A stretch of 6,860 nucleotides of DNA from Lysobacterales bacterium. Lineage in GTDB: Bacteria; Pseudomonadota; Gammaproteobacteria; Xanthomonadales; Rhodanobacteraceae. A program made the translations under genes and the position numbers. The DNA lies in assembly GCA_013298265.1 (NCBI GenBank), contig JAAFHE010000205.1, positions 1 to 6,860 on the forward strand, written 5' to 3'. The notes under the pieces are model-generated. The model was not told where the DNA came from and made no database searches. It saw only the letters and a list, made by a program, of their open reading frames with translations. Shown here one piece after another: positions 1 to 5,044 of the stretch; within the stretch, counting starts at the first letter, position 1, and each line of letters opens with the position of its first letter.

Positions 1-1671
1 ATCGGCCAACTGCCGCTGGGCAGCCAGGCCCAGCGTGACGCGCGTGGCCGCTACTCGGTCAACGGCGACGACGCCGACCTGAAATGGGACGACGGCGACG
101 TCTTCACCAACGCCGTCAAGGCGACGGTGGAACTGAGCCTGATGTACGGCGAGAACACCGGCGCGTTCTTCCGCGGCTACAGCTTCTACGACTGGCATAA
201 CGTCGACCGCTACGATCTGTCGCAGGAAGCGCGCGAGAAGGTCGGCAAGGACACCAAGATCCTCGACGCGTTCGTCTTCCACAAGTTCAACATCGGCGGC
301 CAGTCGGGCTCGGTGCGCTTCGGTCAGCAGGTCGTGAGCTGGGGCGAAAGCACCTTCATCCAGGGCGGCGTCAACGTCATCAATCCGATCGACGTGTCGA
401 AGCTGCGCGTGGCCGGTGCGGAACTCAAGGAAGCGTTCCTGCCCGTCAACATGCTCTGGGGCTCGATCGGTCTGACCGAGAACCTGTCGGCTGAAGCGCT
501 GTACATGCTCGAGTTCGAGCAGACCGAGGCGGATCCGGCCGGCACGTATTTCTCGACCAACGACTTCGCCACGCTTGGCGGCAGCTACGTGATGCTGAAC
601 TTCGGCACCATCCCGCAGCCTGTGATCAACCCGGACTTCTACTACGGCTACTGCTTCGGAAACTCCGGTACCGACAATCCGAACCTGCCGGCAGCGCTCA
701 AGCCCGCCGCCTGCGGCGCGGCCGTGCCGCGCTCGCCGGACCGCTTCGCGAAGGACTCCGGCCAGTACGGCCTGCGTCTGAACTATCTCGCCGACTGGCT
801 CAACAATGCCGAGTTCGGTTTCTACGCGCTCAACTACCACAGCCGCCTGCCGCTGCTGTCGGGCACTTCGGTCCGGAGCACCGCGGTCAACACCGGCCGC
901 TACTTCGCCGAATATCCCGAAGACATCCGCATGTACGCGGTCAGCTTCAACATGCCGCTGGAAGGTCCGGGCGTCGCGCTGCAGGGCGAGCTGTCCTACC
1001 GCCCGAACGCGCCGCTGCAGATCGACGACGTCGAACTGCTGTTTGCCGCACTGAGCCCGCTCAACGTGGTGATTCCGGCACCCGGTTCCCGCTTCAGCAG
1101 CCAGCTCGGCCAGTACGGCCCGGGCCAGGAGATCCGCGGCTGGGAGCGCCACAAGGTGTCGCAGCTGCAAGTCACCGCGACCAAGGTGTTCGGACCCGGC
1201 AACTTCCTCGGCGCGGACCAGATTTCGCTGGTCGGCGAAGTCGGTTTCACGAACGTGTGGGACCTGCCGGATCCGTCGGTCATGCGCTATCAGGGCGATG
1301 GCACCGATACAGGCGGCGGCTTCGACGTGACCTCCGGTGCGCTGCGCAACCCGCAGACCCAGACCAGCGGTTTCCCGACGCCCTTCTCGTGGGGCTACCG
1401 CATCGCCGCGCGCGGCGACTACAACAATGCGTTCGGCGGTGCGTTCACGCTGTCGCCGCGCGTCGCGTTCAACCATGACGTCAACGGCATCACCCCGGGA
1501 CCTGGCGGCAACTTCATCGAAGACCGCAAGTCCATCACGCTCGGCGTCGAAGCCAACTATCTGAACAAGGTGGCCTTCGACATCAGCTATACGGACTTCT
1601 TCGGCGCCGGCAATCTGAACCTGATCAGCGACCGCGACTTCGTCGCGTTCTCGGTCAAGTATTCGTTCTAA
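1..1671 (+). CDS. DUF1302 family outer-membrane beta-barrel protein (5' partial)
   Basis: The frame is open from base 1 to the TAA at 1669-1671 (556 visible residues), so the start codon and signal peptide lie upstream of the window. The GTG at 127 is internal, because family-like sequence precedes it: an NGDDADLKWDDGD stretch at visible residues 21-33. Further family hallmarks are the WGES motif (114-117), the NPID motif (128-131) and the following LKEAFLPVNMLWG segment. Alternating hydrophobic and aromatic strands continue to a C-terminal ...VKYSF ending in Phe, the classic outer-membrane barrel-insertion signature. Cys218 and Cys238 flank a Gly/Pro/Asn-rich segment that is probably a surface loop closed by a disulfide. 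DUF1302 proteins have no established biochemical function; they commonly sit beside DUF1329 genes. I infer an outer-membrane channel or receptor for a hydrophobic compound. By family length roughly 45-90 residues are missing. The family call is firm; the role is inferred. Confidence 0.9.
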   Translation: MGQLPLGSQAQRDARGRYSVNGDDADLKWDDGDVFTNAVKATVELSLMYGENTGAFFRGYSFYDWHNVDRYDLSQEAREKVGKDTKILDAFVFHKFNIGGQSGSVRFGQQVVSWGESTFIQGGVNVINPIDVSKLRVAGAELKEAFLPVNMLWGSIGLTENLSAEALYMLEFEQTEADPAGTYFSTNDFATLGGSYVMLNFGTIPQPVINPDFYYGYCFGNSGTDNPNLPAALKPAACGAAVPRSPDRFAKDSGQYGLRLNYLADWLNNAEFGFYALNYHSRLPLLSGTSVRSTAVNTGRYFAEYPEDIRMYAVSFNMPLEGPGVALQGELSYRPNAPLQIDDVELLFAALSPLNVVIPAPGSRFSSQLGQYGPGQEIRGWERHKVSQLQVTATKVFGPGNFLGADQISLVGEVGFTNVWDLPDPSVMRYQGDGTDTGGGFDVTSGALRNPQTQTSGFPTPFSWGYRIAARGDYNNAFGGAFTLSPRVAFNHDVNGITPGPGGNFIEDRKSITLGVEANYLNKVAFDISYTDFFGAGNLNLISDRDFVAFSVKYSF

Positions 1672-1682
1672 GCGTTTTCTGC

Positions 1683-1690
1683 GGGAGGGA
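1683..1690 (+). promoter_or_regulatory. Ribosome binding site of the DUF1329 gene
   Basis: A purine-rich GGGAGGGA lies 5 nt before the ATG at 1696. It supports that start over the nearby in-frame ATG at 1702, although both would give a workable signal peptide. It sits within the 24-bp gap after the DUF1302 stop codon, and no terminator fits in that gap, so the two genes are probably translated from one transcript. Confidence 0.7.
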
Positions 1691-1695
1691 AATTC

Positions 1696-3081
1696 ATGAC
1701 GATGCTCAAAAAGACCCGGACTGCGGCACTGGTGGCACTGGCCCTTGTGTCCACCGCGGCATTGGCCAAGGTCAGTCCGCAGGATGCGGCCAAGCTTGGG
1801 GTCAGCGGCACGCCGCTGACGCCTATGGGCGCCGAACGCGCCGGCAACAAGGACGGCACGATTCCGGAGTGGAAGGGCGGCATAACGTCGCCACCAGCCG
1901 GCTACAAGGTCGGTGACCATCACCCCGATCCCTATGCCGACGACAAGCCCACGCTGACCATCACCGCGGCGAACTACAAGGAACAGGGCGAGAAGATCGG
2001 CGCCGGCCAGATCGCCATGTTCGAAAAGTACAAGAACTGGAAAATGATGGTCTATCCGACGCGTCGCAGCGCGGCGTACCCGGCGCGTACCTATGAATAC
2101 ACGATCAAGAACGCGACCACGGGCGAACTCGTCGACAACGGCGAAGGCGTCGAGGGCGTGGCCGAAGGCGTGCCGTTCCCGATTCTCGACAAGGACCCGG
2201 TGAAGGCCGGCTACCAGGCGGTCTGGAATCACAAGCTCAAGTTCAAGGGCGTGGCCGCCATGCGCTGGGCCAACCAGGCGGCACCGACTGCGAGCGGCGC
2301 GTTCACGCTGACCCGCATCAAGGAAGAGCTGCTCGGCCTCTACTACAAGCCCGGCAACACGCTCAAAGACATCAACAACGTGCTGATCTACTTCTACCAG
2401 GAAGTCGTCGCGCCGCCGCGCCTCGCCGGCCAGGTGCTGCTCGTGCACGAAACCCTGGACTCGAAGAAAGAGCCGCGCCAGGCCTGGGTCTACAACCCCG
2501 GCCAGCGCCGCGTGCGCCGCGCGCCGAACGTCGCCTACGACAATCCGGGCACCGCGTCCGACGGCCTGCGCACGAACGACCAGACCGACATGTTCAACGG
2601 CGCGATGGACCGCTACGACTGGAAGCTGGTCGGCAAGCGGGAAATGTATGTTCCGTACAACTCGTACAAGGCGCACGGCGACAAGGTCAAGGTGGAAGAC
2701 CTGGTCAAGCCGGGCTTCATCAATCCGGACTTGCTGCGCTATGAGCTGCACCGCGTCTACGTGGTCGAAGCCACGCTCAAGGCCGGCCAGCGCCACATCA
2801 ATCCGCGCCGCACGTTCTACATCGACGAGGATAGCTGGCAGATCCTCGTGATGGATCATTACGATGCCGCCGGCAAGCTGTGGCGCTATTCCGAAGCCCC
2901 GAGCGTGAACTACTACGAAGTGCCGCTGCTGTGGTCGACACTGGAAACCCATCACGACCTCAAGTCCGGCCGCTACATCGTGTCGGGCCTGGACAACCAG
3001 GAAGCGATGTACGACTTCTCGTACCAGACCACGCCGGATATGTTCACGCCGCAGTCGCTGCGTCAACGCGGCTTCCAATAA
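1696..3081 (+). CDS. DUF1329 family periplasmic protein with LolA/LolB-like fold
   Basis: This 461-residue protein starts with a clear Sec signal peptide: MTMLKKTRTA, a hydrophobic core at 10-23, and predicted cleavage after ALA at 24 (Lys25 next). There is no lipobox cysteine, so a soluble periplasmic product is expected. The mature N-terminus shows the family pattern SPQDAAKLG followed by LTPMGAERAGN (41-51). The most diagnostic block is the LLVHETLD segment (248-255) through KKEPRQAWVYNPGQRRVRRAP (257-277), DGLRTND (289-295) and MDRYDWKLVGKREMYVPYN (304-322). YELHRVYVVEATLKAGQRH (349-367) and FYIDEDSWQILVMDHYD (374-390) follow. Length is typical and the gene looks complete. DUF1329 is assigned to the LolA/LolB-like superfamily, beta-sheet folds that carry lipids between membranes. 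With a DUF1302 barrel 24 bp upstream, a periplasmic carrier for a hydrophobic ligand is a reasonable but untested inference. The family assignment is very strong. Confidence 0.93.
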   Translation: MTMLKKTRTAALVALALVSTAALAKVSPQDAAKLGVSGTPLTPMGAERAGNKDGTIPEWKGGITSPPAGYKVGDHHPDPYADDKPTLTITAANYKEQGEKIGAGQIAMFEKYKNWKMMVYPTRRSAAYPARTYEYTIKNATTGELVDNGEGVEGVAEGVPFPILDKDPVKAGYQAVWNHKLKFKGVAAMRWANQAAPTASGAFTLTRIKEELLGLYYKPGNTLKDINNVLIYFYQEVVAPPRLAGQVLLVHETLDSKKEPRQAWVYNPGQRRVRRAPNVAYDNPGTASDGLRTNDQTDMFNGAMDRYDWKLVGKREMYVPYNSYKAHGDKVKVEDLVKPGFINPDLLRYELHRVYVVEATLKAGQRHINPRRTFYIDEDSWQILVMDHYDAAGKLWRYSEAPSVNYYEVPLLWSTLETHHDLKSGRYIVSGLDNQEAMYDFSYQTTPDMFTPQSLRQRGFQ

Positions 3082-3094
3082 CCAGAGAGGCGAC

Positions 3095-3128
3095 CTGCTG
3101 CAGCAAGGCCCCTTTTGTGCGGCAGCAG
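3095..3128 (+). repeat. Inverted repeat just after the DUF1329 stop codon
   Basis: CTGCTGC (3095-3101) is complementary to GCAGCAG (3122-3128), enclosing a 20-nt interior that contains a T4 run. It begins 14 nt past the TAA at 3081. It could protect the 3' end of the upstream mRNA. It is not a standard terminator, because the T run lies inside the loop rather than after the stem. Confidence 0.4.
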
Positions 3129-3142
3129 ATCTCCACAACCCC

Positions 3143-3171
3143 GCCGAATGCGTGCTACGCACACATTCGGC
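3143..3171 (+). repeat. Bulged hairpin 1 (11 bp, 3-nt loop, 4-nt bulge)
   Basis: GCCGAATG (3143-3150) pairs perfectly with CATTCGGC (3164-3171). CGT (3151-3153) pairs with ACG (3157-3159) across a GCT loop, leaving CACA (3160-3163) as a bulge on the 3' side. No T run follows, so it is not a terminator. Confidence 0.5.
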
Positions 3172-3195
3172 CGCCCGGCCCGTTGGGCGTTCAGA

Positions 3196-3226
3196 GTGAT
3201 CAGAACCTGTGGTTCTGAGCGATCAC
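3196..3226 (+). repeat. Bulged hairpin 2 (12 bp, 3-nt loop, 4-nt bulge)
   Basis: GTGATC (3196-3201) pairs with GATCAC (3221-3226), and AGAACC (3202-3207) pairs with GGTTCT (3211-3216) across a TGT loop. GAGC (3217-3220) is left as a bulge on the 3' side. The plan (3-nt loop, 4-nt bulge on the 3' arm) matches the preceding hairpin although the sequences differ. No T run follows. Confidence 0.5.
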
Positions 3227-3232
3227 CGTTCA

Positions 3233-3266
3233 CCCCCTTGACTCAAGGGGGCTCCAAAATCGGAGC
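3233..3266 (+). repeat. Two abutting hairpins, terminator-like but weak
   Basis: CCCCCTTG (3233-3240) and CAAGGGGG (3244-3251) form a perfect 8-bp stem with an ACT loop. A second stem, GCTCC (3251-3255) with GGAGC (3262-3266), abuts it and shares base 3251. GGG and a T4 run (3270-3273) follow. The pair could act as a weak or tandem terminator ahead of the stronger one at 3312-3351; the short T run makes this uncertain. Confidence 0.45.
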
Positions 3267-3311
3267 GGGTTTTCTGCTTGCCGGGAAGGGGCTGGACATC
3301 GCGATTCCTGC

Positions 3312-3351
3312 ATCAGCCGCCGCCGTTTTCGGGGCGGCTGATCGCGTTTTT
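3312..3351 (+). terminator. Probable Rho-independent terminator of the DUF1302-DUF1329 operon
   Basis: ATCAGCCGCC (3312-3321) is perfectly complementary to GGCGGCTGAT (3333-3342). Past a single bulged G (3322), CCG (3323-3325) pairs with CGG (3330-3332) around a TTTT loop, giving a GC-rich 13-bp stem. CGCG and then T5 (3347-3351) follow on the + strand. The opposite strand has no T run, so the signal points the same way as the genes. The 4-nt spacer between stem and T run is longer than ideal. It lies about 230 bp past the DUF1329 stop, with no gene between. Confidence 0.55.
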
Positions 3352-3372
3352 GATCTGCGCTTGGATCTGCGC
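3349..3372. repeat. Short 12-bp tandem repeat
   Basis: TTTGATCTGCGC (3349-3360) is followed directly by TTGGATCTGCGC (3361-3372), 11 of 12 bases identical. It starts at the T run of the putative terminator. It is probably a local slippage duplication; no function is suggested. Confidence 0.5.
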
Positions 3373-3657
3373 GTTGCAGAGGCTGCGTGCGGCCGTTGCG
3401 CGGCGGAGCGGCCGTGTCGGGCATGCTGCAATGCAAAGCGCCAAGGAATATTTCCCGCGCGACGGCGGCGATGCCGCACTAGCCCGGAAAAGTTTTGCGA
3501 CAGCGCCGCAGCCGCCACGAGAAGTGCGCACGCGACCATTCCGCGACAGCACGCGATTGCGCTAAGGTGAGGCCGCTGCGGCGGGCATGCGAGAAACGTC
3601 AATCACAAGCGTCGTAAACGGCAACTGCGTGTCCTGCTGGGAATGAAGTATCGAATC

Positions 3658-3678
3658 GGCGCAGGCATCGCCTGCGTC
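3658..3678 (+). repeat. Hairpin in the probable leader of the YCF48 gene
   Basis: CGCAGGC (3660-3666) and GCCTGCG (3670-3676) form a perfect 7-bp stem with an ATC loop, extendable by one G-T and one G-C pair to 3658-3678. It ends about 50 nt before the ATG at 3732. It may be a leader-RNA structure; there is no downstream T run, so it is not a terminator. Confidence 0.4.
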
Positions 3679-3716
3679 AGCCGGACAGGGACTCGGACGG
3701 TCCTTGCCTACAGACT

Positions 3717-3724
3717 GCGAGGGG
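3717..3724 (+). promoter_or_regulatory. Ribosome binding site of the YCF48 gene
   Basis: GCGAGGGG lies 7 nt before the ATG at 3732, with normal spacing. It fixes this ATG as the start and fits the signal peptide that follows. Confidence 0.65.
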
Positions 3725-3731
3725 CTGGCTG

Positions 3732-4964
3732 ATGGGACGTTTGCACAAACACGAATCGAAGACGGCGCTGTCGCTCTGGCGCTGCGCCCTGGTGTCGTCG
3801 CTGCTCGTCAGCGGCCTGGCCCTGGCGCAGGAGTCGAGTCCACCGCCGCCGCCCGCCGAAGCCGCTTCCGCTGGCAGCGCCGCCGCACCTGCGGCCGAAC
3901 CCGCGGCGGCCACCGCAGACGCGCCGGCGGCAGCGCCACCGGCAAAGGCCGCACCGGCCGCTGCCTGGCCCGAACCCGTCAACAGTGCCGCGGAAATGAT
4001 GCCGCTGGTCACCCAGTCGCTGCTGCTCGATCTCGTCGAATCCGGCAATCGCGCGATCGCGATCGGCGAGCGCGGCGCGATCATCCTGTCCGACGACCGC
4101 AGCAACTGGCGCCAGGTTGCCGATGTGCCGACGCGCGCGACGCTGACCGCGCTCAGTGCGGTCGGCAGCAAGATCTGGGCAGTAGGCCGCGACGGCGTGA
4201 TCCTCGCGAGCGACGACGCCGGCGACCACTGGAAGGTGCAGCGCCGTGATCCGTGGCTGCCGCCTACCGACGCAGGCGGCAGCAGCGCACGCCACGGTGC
4301 GCCGCTGCTCGACGTACTGTTCCTCGATGAGAGCCGCGGCATCGCCGTCGGCGCCTACAGCCTGTTCCTCGAAACCAGCGACGGCGGCGCGACCTGGAGC
4401 GAACGCCAGATCCTCGCCGACGCCGCACCCGTCGCGACCGCCGCGGCACCGGGCGAGAAATGGACCTTTTCGCGCGAGGAACTGAAGATCGAAGACGAAA
4501 GCGAGCCGCACTTCAACGCGATCGCACGCACCAGCGACGGCTCGCTGCTGATCGCCGGCGAACGCGGCAGCCTGCTGCGTTCGCGCGACAACGGTGCTAG
4601 CTGGCAGCGCATGAAACTGCCCTATGACGGTTCCATGTTCGGCGCGATCGGATTCGAGGGACAGCGTGCCATCGTGTTCGGCCTGCGTGGCCATGCGTTC
4701 GAGACCGAAAACCTCGGCGATACCTGGCGGGAACTGCCGACCGCGACCGAACTGAGCCTGCTTGGCGGCGTGCGGCTGGCCGGCGGCGGCGTGGCGCTCG
4801 TCGGCGCGAACGGGCTCGTGCTCGTGCGCCGCAGCGCGACCGAACCGCTGCGCGCCGGCGCGATCGACCCTGCCGGCGCGCTGGCCGCGGTGCTGCCGAT
4901 CGAAGGCGGCAGCGCGTTCCTCGTCGCCGGCGAGAACGGCGTCGCGCGCTACCAGCCACGCTGA
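3732..4964 (+). CDS. Secreted YCF48/BNR-repeat beta-propeller protein
   Basis: This 410-residue protein has a long signal peptide with a basic N-region (MGRLHKHESK), a hydrophobic core at about 18-31 and probable cleavage after ALA at 32. An Ala/Pro-rich low-complexity linker (about 33-80) follows, beginning with a run of five prolines. From about residue 90, beta-propeller blades carry Asp-box/BNR-like motifs: SDDRSNW (120-126), SDDAGDHW (160-167), SDGGATW (216-222), SRDNGASW (284-291) and TENLGDTW (325-332). The first and last are degenerate. Blades also show the AVGRDG or GERG type of turn. This matches YCF48-like proteins, whose cyanobacterial and plastid namesake helps assemble photosystem II. 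Nothing here is photosynthetic, so a chaperone or scaffold role for the RND exporter encoded 80 bp downstream is the likelier inference. Sialidase activity is not expected: Asp boxes are structural and no catalytic set was seen. Confidence 0.85.
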   Translation: MGRLHKHESKTALSLWRCALVSSLLVSGLALAQESSPPPPPAEAASAGSAAAPAAEPAAATADAPAAAPPAKAAPAAAWPEPVNSAAEMMPLVTQSLLLDLVESGNRAIAIGERGAIILSDDRSNWRQVADVPTRATLTALSAVGSKIWAVGRDGVILASDDAGDHWKVQRRDPWLPPTDAGGSSARHGAPLLDVLFLDESRGIAVGAYSLFLETSDGGATWSERQILADAAPVATAAAPGEKWTFSREELKIEDESEPHFNAIARTSDGSLLIAGERGSLLRSRDNGASWQRMKLPYDGSMFGAIGFEGQRAIVFGLRGHAFETENLGDTWRELPTATELSLLGGVRLAGGGVALVGANGLVLVRRSATEPLRAGAIDPAGALAAVLPIEGGSAFLVAGENGVARYQPR

Positions 4965-4982
4965 TTCGCTTGCACATGTAAA

Positions 4983-5000
4983 GAATTCCAGAAATTCCAG
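4983..5000. repeat. Short 9-bp tandem repeat in the YCF48-RND gap
   Basis: GAATTCCAG (4983-4991) is followed directly by AAATTCCAG (4992-5000), 8 of 9 bases identical. It lies in an 80-bp spacer that holds no terminator, so transcription probably runs from the YCF48 gene into the RND gene. Its AT content stands out locally. No function is supported. Confidence 0.4.
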
Positions 5001-5033
5001 CCGCCGCCGATGCCGCAGCGGCCAGCAGAGCAC

Positions 5034-5040
5034 GAGGGGA
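5034..5040 (+). promoter_or_regulatory. Ribosome binding site of the RND exporter gene
   Basis: GAGGGGA ends 4 nt before the ATG at 5045. The frame is closed upstream by a TAA at 4979-4981, and no ATG, GTG or TTG lies in frame between that stop and 5045, so this is the first possible start of the common types. Confidence 0.75.
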
Positions 5041-5044
5041 CGAC

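Larger units (their letters stand above)
3082..3731. other. 650-bp non-coding intergenic region rich in hairpins
   Basis: No convincing gene was found here. Open frames exist on both strands (for example 3115-3570 + and 3243-3602 -), but their products are Arg/Ala/Pro/Cys-rich, low-complexity and family-less, and the minus-strand frame starts with TTG and has no ribosome binding site. The 5' part (3095-3342) contains a run of inverted repeats, listed separately, ending in a terminator-like hairpin. The 3' part (3373-3657) shows no structure I can support. A further hairpin lies at 3658-3678, just ahead of the ribosome binding site of the next gene. I looked for sigma-70 and sigma-54 promoters and found no element good enough to list, although a promoter for the downstream genes is expected after 3351. 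Confidence 0.7.

Noticed and set aside
127..1671. GTG at 127 as the true start of the DUF1302 gene
   Set aside because: The frame stays open to base 1 with family-like sequence upstream of 127, and a start there would leave an outer-membrane protein with no signal peptide. The gene is cut by the window edge.
3115..3570. A 151-codon plus-strand frame in the intergenic gap
   Set aside because: It runs through all the hairpins downstream of 3143 and the terminator, has Cys/Arg/Ala-rich composition unlike the neighbouring genes, and has no convincing ribosome binding site or family.
3243..3602. A 119-codon minus-strand frame in the intergenic gap with a vaguely signal-peptide-like N-terminus
   Set aside because: The start is TTG with no ribosome binding site, the rest is Arg/Ala low complexity, and the region is better explained by hairpins and a terminator.
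3625..3654. CTGCGT, an 18-nt spacer and TATCGA as a possible sigma-70 promoter for the YCF48 gene
   Set aside because: Both boxes match the consensus poorly, and in a 300-bp search space such matches are expected by chance.
4976..4981. A minimal ATG-TAA start-stop element in the leader of the RND gene
   Set aside because: There is no ribosome binding site ahead of it and such a hexamer is common by chance. Its only use is to show that the RND frame is closed upstream.
3708..5033. A 441-codon open frame on the minus strand opposite the YCF48 gene
   Set aside because: It has Arg/Ala/Gly/Gln-rich composition and no recognisable domain. The + strand gene has a ribosome binding site, signal peptide and repeated Asp-box motifs.
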